Shown here piece by piece: positions 1 through 6,946 of a stretch of DNA of 13,458 bases. The position numbers and the translations under genes were made by a program. This stretch comes from CAYVKY01 sp964452115 (GTDB taxonomy: Bacteria; Bacteroidota; Ignavibacteria; Tepidaquicellales; Tepidaquicellaceae): positions 1-13,458 of the forward strand of contig CAYVKY010000057.1 of assembly GCA_964452115.1 (NCBI GenBank), given 5' to 3'. Each line of letters begins with the position of its first letter. The stretch's first letter is position 1. A model generated the notes under the pieces. That model had not been told where the DNA came from, did not search any database, and saw only the letters and a list, made by a program, of their open reading frames with translations.

Positions 1-124
1 CATCAAAATATTTCTCACAGAAATCTGCCTTAATTACATTATATGCCTGATAATAATAATTATTATTTATGCTATCCTTTGGATAACCGAGCAATAATAA
101 ATTCATCAATAAAAATTTAAACAT
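1..124 (-). CDS. Partial hypothetical protein, N-terminus only (runs off left edge)
   Basis: The minus strand is open from an ATG at 122-124 to the window edge, encoding 41 residues that begin MFKFLLMNLLLLGYPKDSIN. The first 14 residues are hydrophobic, with one lysine near the start, and could be a short signal peptide or membrane anchor. The rest is Asn/Tyr-rich. The frame is closed by a TAA at 134-136, so this ATG or an internal ATG at codon 7 must be the start. It lies 39 nt downstream of the next gene's stop and on the same strand, as expected for an extra member of the minus-strand run. The product is not recognisable and the gene is cut by the edge. A chance ORF in AT-rich DNA is possible. 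Confidence 0.4.
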   Translation of the reverse strand, partial: MFKFLLMNLLLLGYPKDSINNNYYYQAYNVIKADFCEKYFD

Positions 125-163
125 AATATTGGGTTATTTGTATTATTAAATAATTCTTGGCTA

Positions 164-1315
164 TCAAAAACTTATTTTAATTGAATCAAGATTTATAATT
201 CTAAATCCTTTAATATGAATTGATGGAATCATGCTCATTGTGCTAATATATTCCGAACTTATTGAATAATAAAAATAATTTGAATAAAACATCCCTTCGT
301 TCATAAAACCTGATTTACTATCGTAAAAAATATTTTTAATTTGTGAATGTTTATTCAAATCATAAATTAAAAACTGCAAATGATTTGAGAAATATAAAAC
401 TTTATTTCTGACAGTAAATGAAAAATCTTCTCCGGGACTTCTGAAGACCAGCGTAAATGTTTCTTTGGATAACTTCTTTTCGATAAGATTATAAATATAG
501 AAGTCTCCGGAAACATTGGTTATATATAAGTTATCTTTATCCATAAATAATTTTTTATTGTGATAATCCGCATCTATATCAAGTTTGTATTTTGAAAAGC
601 TTTTATTCTTTTCATTAAATATATTCAGATTGTAATAATAATCTTTATCAATAGTTAAAAAATATATTGTTGAATCATTTTTTATTAAATCAATTATATT
701 AAAATTAGTGTCAGCAGCTATACAGTATTTACTAAAAATGCCATTTTGATAACTTAATAATTCAGAGATGAAATGTGAATTACCAATCGAGAATTTAAAT
801 TCGCTTTTTATTAGAAACAGATCGTATGAATTTCCGTTATTTAAAAAACTATAGAATGTTAAATGATTTAAATTCACAGGATTTATTCGCGATATTTTTT
901 CGTTGAAGATATCAAGTAAATTATTTCCTAAATTAACAAATAAATGTCCTCTATACATTTCCAATTTAGCATAAGTTTCGGTTTCTTTTGTTATATCCCC
1001 TGTAAATTCATAATTTCTAATTAATCCTTCCGACGTGCTATCAAAGTTATAGGTTTTTATTTTATTATCCGAGAAACGATAAAATAAATGACCATCATAA
1101 GCCCACAGTGTATTGGAATCGACCGCGAATGAAACAACTACTTTATCTTTCAAGAAATCTGTAATATAATTATTAATCTCCTGCTGCGGATATACATTAC
1201 AGAAAGGAAGAAATAACAATAACAGGAACAATATTCTATTTAATACATTTTTAGCCGTGATATTATAAATGAGTATCGAATTTTTTGGAGACATATATTT
1301 TATATAAATAAGCAT
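164..1315 (-). CDS. Secreted protein of unknown function, possibly beta-propeller-like
   Basis: This encodes 383 aa, with a hydrophobic stretch at about residues 28-42 (ILFLLLLFLPFCNVYPQ) that reads as a signal peptide ending near YPQ|QE, so the product should be exported. The mature part has recurring short beta-strand-like segments such as LWAYDGHLFYRFS, NLYITNVSGDFYIYNL and KVLYFSNHLQFLIYDL. Each is a hydrophobic/aromatic strand followed by an N/D-rich turn, which suggests a beta-propeller. That is inference from pattern only. No catalytic motif is visible. The first ATG lies 5 nt after the upstream stop. A second ATG at 1292-1294 would remove seven residues and is equally acceptable, since neither has a clear Shine-Dalgarno sequence. 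Codons are extremely AT-rich, unlike the 2836-12110 block. I do not recognise the family. Confidence 0.7.
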   Translation of the reverse strand: MLIYIKYMSPKNSILIYNITAKNVLNRILFLLLLFLPFCNVYPQQEINNYITDFLKDKVVVSFAVDSNTLWAYDGHLFYRFSDNKIKTYNFDSTSEGLIRNYEFTGDITKETETYAKLEMYRGHLFVNLGNNLLDIFNEKISRINPVNLNHLTFYSFLNNGNSYDLFLIKSEFKFSIGNSHFISELLSYQNGIFSKYCIAADTNFNIIDLIKNDSTIYFLTIDKDYYYNLNIFNEKNKSFSKYKLDIDADYHNKKLFMDKDNLYITNVSGDFYIYNLIEKKLSKETFTLVFRSPGEDFSFTVRNKVLYFSNHLQFLIYDLNKHSQIKNIFYDSKSGFMNEGMFYSNYFYYSISSEYISTMSMIPSIHIKGFRIINLDSIKISF

Positions 1316-1320
1316 TTTTG

Positions 1321-1905
1321 TTATTTAAAACTTATTCCTAAATAATTACTAACAGTAATTAAGAAGAAATTTAGTAAAACCGAATTTAGTTCAATGTAAT
1401 TTTCAGATTCTAAAATAATATCATCCCATTTATTTTCCTTTATGTGATTTCGCATAATGTCAATATTAATGACATAGCCTATATTATAAATAATTCTTTG
1501 ATATTCACTATTACATAAATCGCTGCGTTCGGTATGGAAAAAACTTAAATTAAATCTTTTTTCTTTATCCGGTTTTAGTTTTATTAATCTAAAAGGATTT
1601 ATTTCTGCTTGAAAATCTCCTCCGTATTCAAAGGATAAAAAACATTTGTCTTTATTAATTTTAATATTTTCCTCCTGAAGAAGATATATGTCTTTGCCGG
1701 ATATATTTTTAATAATTATTTCTATTTTGGCAGAATCATTTTTAGATATCTCTGTTTTGTCAACTAATAATACAATTTCAATATTATTATCCTGAAAAGT
1801 CAACGACCTTTTCCCAGTAATAGTATTGTAAAAATTATCCTGGCAAAATAAAATACCTGTTACAAAAAAAATGTTTATAACCAACAATATGATTTTAGTT
1901 TTCAT
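1321..1905 (-). CDS. Secreted protein with Ig-like/BsuPI-like beta-sandwich character
   Basis: With the ATG at 1903-1905 this is 194 aa and opens with a textbook signal peptide (MKTKIILLVINIFFVTGILF, cleaved near FCQ|D). The frame stays open upstream to an ATG at 1972-1974, but that start would put a 23-residue polar extension before the signal peptide and overlap the preceding gene, so I chose the internal start. The segment IVLLVDKTEISKNDSAKIEI followed by IKNISGKDIYLL has the rhythm of an Ig-like or BsuPI-type domain, where strands flank an 'IKNxSgkxI' turn. That family link is inference. The C-terminus is hydrophobic (LLNFFLITVSNYLGISF). It sits 35 nt after the preceding stop and 5 nt before the next gene, so co-transcription is likely. 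Function unknown. Confidence 0.65.
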   Translation of the reverse strand: MKTKIILLVINIFFVTGILFCQDNFYNTITGKRSLTFQDNNIEIVLLVDKTEISKNDSAKIEIIIKNISGKDIYLLQEENIKINKDKCFLSFEYGGDFQAEINPFRLIKLKPDKEKRFNLSFFHTERSDLCNSEYQRIIYNIGYVINIDIMRNHIKENKWDDIILESENYIELNSVLLNFFLITVSNYLGISFK

Positions 1906-1940
1906 ATTTCCAGACATTGCCTGATTTTTATCATTAAGAT

Positions 1941-2303
1941 TTATTTCGTCAAAAGAAATTTTTGCTTTGTGCATACTTCTAAATAATATATTCCCGATTT
2001 TAAATTTGGTATAGGAATAAAAATATTATCCGAATATTTTAACTTTTCCTTTTCATAATTTTCAGATAATATTAAGACGGCGTAATTATCCGATTTAACA
2101 CTATCTATATCAATATTATATACTAAAGAATCATTTCTGTAGAGATTTATCACATAATTCTGTCCGGAATAAATATTAATTTTATAGCCAATACTAAATT
2201 TATTAAATTCAGAATCATAAATCGCTTTAACTTGAGAATTTGCCGAAATGTAAAACAGCATCATACTTAACATTAGAAATAATTTTAAATATTGATTTTT
2301 CAT
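1941..2303 (-). CDS. Small secreted protein with a T9SS-tail-like C-terminus
   Basis: This encodes 120 aa. Residues 1-24 (MKNQYLKLFLMLSMMLFYIS, then ANSQ) form a clear signal peptide with an SQ| cleavage site typical of Bacteroidota-type proteins. The mature 96 residues look all-beta. The last 25 (IPNLKSGIYYLEV, then KQKFLLTK) resemble the closing strands of type A C-terminal sorting domains of the type IX secretion system, which usually end in L-x-x-G-x-Y-x-V followed by a basic last strand. If so, the protein is little more than a sorting domain, which is odd. The resemblance is by eye and could equally reflect a generic small beta-sandwich. The stop of the preceding RHS remnant lies 25 nt upstream. 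No Shine-Dalgarno sequence is seen. Confidence 0.65.
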   Translation of the reverse strand: MKNQYLKLFLMLSMMLFYISANSQVKAIYDSEFNKFSIGYKINIYSGQNYVINLYRNDSLVYNIDIDSVKSDNYAVLILSENYEKEKLKYSDNIFIPIPNLKSGIYYLEVCTKQKFLLTK

Positions 2304-2328
2304 TTTAAGAAATTATTTAATTTTATCA

Positions 2329-2610
2329 TTATGATTGAATTTCCATACAGCATTTCTCGAATCCGGCTGCCGGACTCATCGTCCCGAATTTTCCCATATA
2401 CTGATTGTTTAACTGCATAATCGTCATCTCAAACGGCAGGCTTCGGCTGTCACAAATTAGTCCTCTGGCAATCCTCGTTGCGTCACAGTTTATATTCCCT
2501 TTGTTATCATACGAATATTGATTAGGAAAATTGTCTCCGCTATAGTCCCTTGAAAGCGCTTTCGGTTTTCCGGCTTTATCATAGCTGAAATTTTCTGTCA
2601 TGCTTTTCAT
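2329..2610 (-). pseudogene. Remnant of an RHS/YD-repeat protein gene
   Basis: This is a 93-codon frame from the ATG at 2608-2610 (a TTG six bases upstream is also possible). The translation contains FSYDKAGKPKALSRDY, then NQYSYDNKGNINCDATR, then GLICDSRSLPFEMT. The repeated 'YDxxGN', the D/R spacing and the 'YxxRxLPxxM' ending are the hallmark of RHS/YD repeats, which in intact proteins occur many times over several hundred to thousands of residues. There is no signal peptide and no toxin or core domain. The frame is open for 16 more codons upstream without a start codon and then hits a stop at 2659-2661. About one and a half repeats survive, so I read this as a truncated leftover. Its codons are richer in G and C than the genes just downstream. 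A short functional orphan cannot be excluded. Confidence 0.6.
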
Positions 2611-2663
2611 AAACAAATATTCACTATAATAATATTTTTCAATATACTTAACTTCCTTTTAGA

Positions 2664-2691
2664 ATTTTATTAAATTTATTTTTAAATTCAA
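2664..2691 (-). promoter_or_regulatory. Possible sigma-70-type promoter for the minus-strand run
   Basis: Read on the minus strand, TTGAAT (2691-2686) and TAAAAT (2669-2664) are separated by 16 bp. They precede the RHS remnant and the secreted-protein genes. The DNA here is very AT-rich, so such pairs occur easily by chance and the call is weak. Confidence 0.22.
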
Positions 2692-2784
2692 GTAATTAAT
2701 ATTTATTGGTTTTGAATCGATATAGATGGCAAGCCGGCTTTTTATTTAATTAAAATTTCCTGATTTTCATCTTATGGTTTATCT

Positions 2785-2813
2785 TTGAATAAAAAATCTA
2801 ATTTGTATATATT
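2785..2813 (+). promoter_or_regulatory. Possible promoter of the DsbD-like/lpxH/PBP/ndk run
   Basis: TTGAAT at 2785-2790 and TATATT at 2808-2813 are separated by exactly 17 bp, and the first ATG follows 22 bp later. This fits a housekeeping sigma promoter with a short leader. The seven bases TAATTTG at 2799-2805 are also close to the Bacteroidota -7 element (TAnnTTTG) but one base short. No other candidate upstream of the plus-strand run looks better. It is a prediction from sequence alone. Confidence 0.35.
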
Positions 2814-2835
2814 TAAAGAATTTGATAACTTATAA

Positions 2836-3267
2836 ATGAAAATGAAAAGAATCACCTTAATTTGCATCATATTTTTGATGAGCTTCGTGTTCGTGCAGAC
2901 ACAGCAGGCATCAGCACAGTCCAAACCGAACGTAACGGTAAAAGCAAATAAAAAATCATATAAACCGGGTTCAAACGGCAGCTTTATTATTTCGTTTAAA
3001 ACTGCTGCAAACGTAAAGATTCCTGCCGAACAGGTAGAAGTTTCAATATCAGGTGAAAACATAAGCGGAACAGGCTTATCGAATGTATCAGGCGGCGAAT
3101 ATCTCGACCCGCAGTCCGTGCACTATAATTTCACAGTATCGGGAAATGCAGCCACCGGCACACCTATTCCCGTAAAGGTGACGATAAAATACGGTTACTG
3201 TAATTACGATACAGGCATTTGCAAACGCACGGAAGTGACGAAAAATGTAACTCTAAAAATAAAATAA
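2836..3267 (+). CDS. Periplasmic DsbD N-terminal (alpha)-like domain protein
   Basis: This encodes 143 aa. Residues 1-28 are a signal peptide (KRITLICIIFLMSFVFVQ, cleaved near ASAQ|SKP). The mature part is a single beta-rich domain. Its ending, VTIKYGYCNYDTGICKRTEV (residues 115-134), matches the pattern of the DsbD alpha / 'disulphide bond corrector' domain, in which a strand of the type V-x-V-x-Y-x-x-C is followed within a few residues by a second Cys that takes electrons from the membrane domain. C122 and C129 are six residues apart, one more than the five I recall in E. coli DsbD. There is no membrane domain or thioredoxin domain attached, so it would be a stand-alone alpha domain. Two in-frame ATGs (codons 1 and 3) are both usable. 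It is first in the run and ends 24 nt before lpxH. A structural, non-redox role is possible. Confidence 0.65.
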   Translation: MKMKRITLICIIFLMSFVFVQTQQASAQSKPNVTVKANKKSYKPGSNGSFIISFKTAANVKIPAEQVEVSISGENISGTGLSNVSGGEYLDPQSVHYNFTVSGNAATGTPIPVKVTIKYGYCNYDTGICKRTEVTKNVTLKIK

Positions 3268-3291
3268 AGTGCAGATTCATTGCACGCTTTT

Positions 3292-4083
3292 ATGAGCGGA
3301 GATAAATATTATTTCATATCCGACATTCATTTAGGAATGAAGGATAAGGAATTCAATAAGATTCAGGAAAGAATACTTGTAAATTTTTTGGAAGATATCC
3401 GTCAGGATGCTAAAGAACTTTTCATTGTCGGAGACCTTTTTGACTGCTGGATTGAATACAAACAGGTTGTTCCGAAAGGATTTTTCCGTTTCTTTTCTGC
3501 TATTGCAGATTTGTCAGACAGCGGTGTAAAGATAAGTTATCTCGCTGGAAATCACGATTTCTGGCGGGGCAGATATTTTTCCGATGAATTTGGTTTCGGA
3601 ATTATTTTCGATAACATCATCAGGGAAATTGACGGTAAAAAATTTTTTATAAGCCACGGTGACGGACTTGCATACAACGATACGGGTTATAAAATTCTGA
3701 AAAAAATTCTCCGCAGCCGGCTTTCGCAGAAACTTTATTCGTGGCTGCATCCGGATTTCGGAATATGGCTTGCGAAAAAATCCTCATCCACATCGCGCGT
3801 TTACACCAACAACAAGGACTATTCGCAGCGCGACGGACTCAGGGATTTTGCGGTGAAGAAACTTCAGGAAGGATATGACTACGTGATTATGGGTCACCGC
3901 CATAAAGCAAAAGTGGAAAACCACAACAACTCATTATATATAAATCTTGGCGACTGGATACAAAATTTTAACTACGGCGTTTATGAAAAGGGAAATTTCA
4001 GACTTATGCAGTATTATGATATTGATGCGGATAAAAAAGTTAACCTTGATTTAACGGTACAATTGGAAAATGAAAAAAAATAA
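3292..4083 (+). CDS. lpxH: UDP-2,3-diacylglucosamine diphosphatase (LpxH-like)
   Basis: Calcineurin-like metallophosphoesterase of 263 aa. LpxH hydrolyses UDP-2,3-diacylglucosamine to lipid X and UMP on the cytoplasmic face of the inner membrane, an early step of lipid A synthesis. The metal-site motifs are all present in order: D11-x-H13 (DIHLG), GDLFDCW at 47-53, GNHD at 86-89, SHGDG at 121-125 and GHRH at 201-204. GDLFDxW and the length near 260 are typical of the LpxH branch rather than of general phosphoesterases. A TTG at 3280 would add four residues, but the ATG at 3292 places the first strand (KYYFISDIH) at the usual distance and is preferred. The C-terminus overlaps the next gene by 14 nt, implying translational coupling. 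Other UDP-sugar or nucleotide hydrolases of this fold are the main alternative. Confidence 0.85.
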   Translation: MSGDKYYFISDIHLGMKDKEFNKIQERILVNFLEDIRQDAKELFIVGDLFDCWIEYKQVVPKGFFRFFSAIADLSDSGVKISYLAGNHDFWRGRYFSDEFGFGIIFDNIIREIDGKKFFISHGDGLAYNDTGYKILKKILRSRLSQKLYSWLHPDFGIWLAKKSSSTSRVYTNNKDYSQRDGLRDFAVKKLQEGYDYVIMGHRHKAKVENHNNSLYINLGDWIQNFNYGVYEKGNFRLMQYYDIDADKKVNLDLTVQLENEKK

Positions 4084-6355
4084 AACAAAAGACATAGATA
4101 AATACTTTCAGGACAGAGAGTACAGAAATAAGACTTCGAAAAAAATGAAGAAGCGGAGCCTTGTGATGTCTGTGCTGATATACGGAAGCATCGCAGTATT
4201 TGTGCTTATCGTCGGCTGGATGATTTATCTGTCGCAGACTCTGCCGTCACTCGCAGAGCTTGAAAATCCGCGCCTTGAAGAAGCGACAAAAATATATTCG
4301 GATAACGGCGAAGTGATAGATAAATTCTATCTTAAAAACCGCACGCGTATCACATTTGAAAGCCTTCCGCAGGATTTGATAAACGCCCTTGTTGCCACAG
4401 AAGACAGAAAATTCTTTGACCACTGGGGTGTTGACCTCAAAAGGCTGTTTCAGGCATTGGTAAAAAATGTTATCAGCTTGAACCTTAAGAAAGAAGGCGC
4501 ATCAACCATCACGCAGCAGCTTGCGGGAAACCTCTACCTGAACAGGCGCGAAGCCACGCTCAGCAGAAAAATCCGCGAAGCAATGACAGCGGTTCAGATA
4601 GAAAAAACCTACACCAAGCAGGAAATTCTTGCATACTATTTCAACACGGTATATTTCGGAAAAGGCGCTTACGGAATTGAAGCCGCCGCACAGACCTATT
4701 TTAATAAGAATGTAAAAGACCTGAATCTGAGCGAGTGCGCTACACTTATCGGACTTCTGAAATCACCGGCAAATTACGACCCGGTAGAAAATCCCGATAA
4801 CGCAAAAACGCGGCGCAACATAGTTCTGAATGCAATGTACGACTGCGACTTTATTAAAAAAGAAACTCTTGCAACTCTTTCCGAAGAGCCGATAAAGATT
4901 TCATACAAAGTTACGAACGACCGCGATGAGTCTGCGTACTCGGATTTTACCGAATACGTGAGGCAGATACTTCAGCAGAAGGCGGAGAAATACGGATTTG
5001 ACCTTTACAGAGACGGACTGAAAGTTTACACAACGCTCGACACGCGCATGCAGAAGCACGCCGAAGATGCCGTGGCAGACCAGCTTAAGCCGTTTCAGAA
5101 ATCATTCAACGGTTACTGGAACTGGAAGAACAACAAAGATATTCTGGCAAGCAACATTGATAAATATATAAAGCAGTCGGAAGCATATAAGAAATGCAAA
5201 ACCGATGCGGAGAAGAAACAGGTTTACGATTCGATGAAAAACAACAAGGAGTTTCAGGACTCCGTCAAGGAGCTTGCCACAAGGATTCAGGTAGCGCTCG
5301 TATCGCTTGATGTAAAAACAGGTTACATCAAAGCGATGGTCGGTTCGAATCCTTTTTCGCGCGTGAAGTACGGATTGAATCACGCAACGCAGATTAAAAG
5401 GCAGCCGGGTTCATCGTTCAAAGCTTTCGTTTATGCAACTGCCGTGAATCAGGGATATTCGCCGGGATACATGATTTCAAATGACCCGGTATCCGTGAAT
5501 ATTGACGGAAAAATGTGGACTCCGAAAGGCGGCGGCACAGGCGGTATGATGAGTATGCGCGAAGCCATTGCGCGCTCCATCAACGTGGTGGCGGTGCGTA
5601 CGGCGATGACAATCGCACCGATTGACAAAGTGATAAATCTCGCGCACGATATGGGAATAAAATCGCAGCTGCCGAATGTGCTTTCACTGTCACTCGGAGC
5701 GGGCGAAGTGACGCCTCTGGAAATGGCAAATGCATTTGAAACATTTGCGAACAACGGAATGTGGGTGGAGCCGATTGCAATTTTAAGAATTGAAGACAGA
5801 AACGGTAAAGTGATTGAAGACTTTACAACTACAACAAATCACAAGGAAGTGCTGAGCGAAGGCACGGCATACATTATGACGGATATGATGCAGGATGTAA
5901 TTGAAAACGGTACTGCAGCATCAATCAGGCAGTTTTTCCACAGGCCTGCCGCAGGCAAAACGGGCACATCACAGAATTACACCGATGCATGGTTTGTTGG
6001 TTACACCCCGAAATTTGTAAACGCAGTGTGGCTCGGCTTTGACGACGCACGGATTAACTTCGGCGGCTCATACGGACAAGGCGGAAGAGCCGCAGCGCCA
6101 ATCTGGGGCAGATATATGAAATACGTTTATGAAGACCAGGATTTTGATTTTCCTATGGAATATTTCTATATGCCGGATGATGTGGAAGAAGCATCAATCT
6201 GCACCGTGTCGGGACTTTTAAGTAACGGCACCTGTCCAGCGCAGACAGACCTTGTGCTGAAAAAATTTCTGCCGCCGAAATGCACCATCAAACACGAGGA
6301 ACAGCCGAAATCGGATTCAAACGCGGTTTATCACGCTGTACCCGGAGAAAATTAA
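4070..6355 (+). CDS. mrcA: Class A penicillin-binding protein, PBP1A type (glycosyltransferase + transpeptidase)
   Basis: This encodes 761 aa. It polymerises lipid II and cross-links peptide stems in the periplasm. Residues 1-30 are a basic cytoplasmic tail and about 31-54 are the membrane anchor (LVMSVLIYGSIAVFVLIVGW). The GT51 domain shows ATEDRKFF with catalytic Glu at 111, GASTITQQLAGNLYL (143-157), and the KIREAMTAVQIEK / EILAYYFNTVYFGKGAYGIE block (167-204). The transpeptidase has SSFK (S448 nucleophile, K451), SIN (503-505) and KTGTS (630-634). An insertion at about 335-405, rich in Lys/Asp, lies between the two catalytic units. The C-terminal tail has C711, C722 and C737 around 'CTVSGLLSNGTCP', a feature I recall from several PBP1A homologues. 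GGAAA just before the ATG is a reasonable ribosome site inside lpxH. All catalytic motifs are intact. The exact paralogue name is less certain than the class. Confidence 0.93.
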   Translation: MKKNKTKDIDKYFQDREYRNKTSKKMKKRSLVMSVLIYGSIAVFVLIVGWMIYLSQTLPSLAELENPRLEEATKIYSDNGEVIDKFYLKNRTRITFESLPQDLINALVATEDRKFFDHWGVDLKRLFQALVKNVISLNLKKEGASTITQQLAGNLYLNRREATLSRKIREAMTAVQIEKTYTKQEILAYYFNTVYFGKGAYGIEAAAQTYFNKNVKDLNLSECATLIGLLKSPANYDPVENPDNAKTRRNIVLNAMYDCDFIKKETLATLSEEPIKISYKVTNDRDESAYSDFTEYVRQILQQKAEKYGFDLYRDGLKVYTTLDTRMQKHAEDAVADQLKPFQKSFNGYWNWKNNKDILASNIDKYIKQSEAYKKCKTDAEKKQVYDSMKNNKEFQDSVKELATRIQVALVSLDVKTGYIKAMVGSNPFSRVKYGLNHATQIKRQPGSSFKAFVYATAVNQGYSPGYMISNDPVSVNIDGKMWTPKGGGTGGMMSMREAIARSINVVAVRTAMTIAPIDKVINLAHDMGIKSQLPNVLSLSLGAGEVTPLEMANAFETFANNGMWVEPIAILRIEDRNGKVIEDFTTTTNHKEVLSEGTAYIMTDMMQDVIENGTAASIRQFFHRPAAGKTGTSQNYTDAWFVGYTPKFVNAVWLGFDDARINFGGSYGQGGRAAAPIWGRYMKYVYEDQDFDFPMEYFYMPDDVEEASICTVSGLLSNGTCPAQTDLVLKKFLPPKCTIKHEEQPKSDSNAVYHAVPGEN

Positions 6356-6377
6356 AATTTAAAATTAAACTGTATTT

Positions 6378-6791
6378 ATGGAAAGAACACTTTGTATCAT
6401 CAAACCCGACGCGGTAAAGAAAAAAGTTCAGGGAAATATTATTCAGATGATTCTGGATGCAGGATTTGAAATTAAGGGAATAAAGTTCCTCACGCTTACA
6501 AAATCGCAGGCGCAGAAATTTTATGAGATTCACAGGGAAAGACCTTTTTATAATGAACTCGTAGAATTTATGACATCAGGTCCGTGCATTCCCATCGCCC
6601 TCGAAAAAGACAATGCAGTAAACGATTACAGAACCCTCATCGGCAGCACCGATCCCGCAGAAGCGGCTGATGGTACCGTCCGGAAACTCTTCGCACAAAA
6701 TAAATCATTTAATGCCGTACACGGTTCGGATTCAGTTCAAAACGGCATAAACGAAGTTTATTTCTTCTTCCCCGAAAGCGAATTAGTGTAA
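6378..6791 (+). CDS. ndk: Nucleoside diphosphate kinase
   Basis: This encodes 137 aa, the usual size for the family. The enzyme moves the gamma-phosphate from ATP to other nucleoside diphosphates through a phosphohistidine. K9 in the IIKPDAV motif, the R85/T91 region (YRTLIGSTDP) and NAVHGSDS with catalytic H115 are all in place. It sits in the cytosol. The gene starts 22 nt after the PBP stop with no clear Shine-Dalgarno sequence and is probably co-transcribed as the last gene of the run. Downstream are hairpin repeats that separate it from a convergent gene. Confidence 0.97.
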   Translation: MERTLCIIKPDAVKKKVQGNIIQMILDAGFEIKGIKFLTLTKSQAQKFYEIHRERPFYNELVEFMTSGPCIPIALEKDNAVNDYRTLIGSTDPAEAADGTVRKLFAQNKSFNAVHGSDSVQNGINEVYFFFPESELV

Positions 6792-6800
6792 TTTATTTAA

Positions 6801-6819
6801 CCTTCCCAAGCCGGGGAGG
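6801..6819. repeat. Degenerate copy of the CTTCCCAAGC palindromic repeat
   Basis: The 5' arm CCTTCCCAAGCC is identical to the arm of the hairpin at 6882, but the 3' arm is GGGGAGG instead of CTTGGGAAGG, so the stem is short and imperfect. It begins 9 nt after the ndk stop. It looks like a decayed or truncated relative of the two intact hairpins that follow. Confidence 0.55.
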
Positions 6820-6821
6820 TG

Positions 6822-6847
6822 CATTCCCAAGCTGGAGCTTGGGAATG
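6822..6847. repeat. Perfect 12-bp palindromic hairpin (REP-like), copy 2
   Basis: CATTCCCAAGCT at 6822-6833 pairs perfectly with AGCTTGGGAATG at 6836-6847 across a GG centre; in RNA the top pairs would open to a larger loop. There is no T-run after it on either strand, so it is not a standard intrinsic terminator. It may still help block read-through between convergent genes. Together with copies 1 and 3 it forms a small cluster of the REP/BIME kind. Confidence 0.8.
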
Positions 6848-6881
6848 AGAATAAATAACTATAAAAACTTATATATACCCT

Positions 6882-6907
6882 CCTTCCCAAGCTCCGGCTT
6901 GGGAAGG
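6882..6907. repeat. Perfect 11-bp palindromic hairpin (REP-like), copy 3
   Basis: CCTTCCCAAGC at 6882-6892 pairs perfectly with GCTTGGGAAGG at 6897-6907 across a TCCG loop. It shares the TTCCCAAGC arm with copy 2, but the outermost pairs differ in a compensated way (CC..GG versus CA..TG), which keeps the stem. It stands 39 nt before the end of the minus-strand gene at 6947. Confidence 0.8.
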
Positions 6908-6946
6908 TTCACAGAATCTTCGGTTTGTGAATGCTAATGAAAAAAA

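Noticed and set aside
1906..1974. Longer start for the 1321-1905 gene
   Set aside because: It would add a polar 23-residue extension before a normal signal peptide and overlap the upstream gene by 34 nt.
2731..2740. Palindrome AAGCCGGCTT followed by T-run as a terminator
   Set aside because: It has no loop beyond CCGG, so only a 3-bp stem could form, and no plus-strand gene ends upstream of it.
2772..3062. Minus-strand open frame overlapping the DsbD-like gene
   Set aside because: It is antisense to a gene with a signal peptide and domain motif, and its translation shows no coherent domain.
3280..3291. TTG start for lpxH
   Set aside because: The ATG at 3292 is a better codon and places the first beta strand and the DxH motif at the usual position.
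5449..5754. Antisense open frame of about 100 codons inside the PBP gene
   Set aside because: It lies wholly within a gene with all catalytic motifs intact and has no recognisable domain or ribosome site; it is a product of codon bias on the coding strand.
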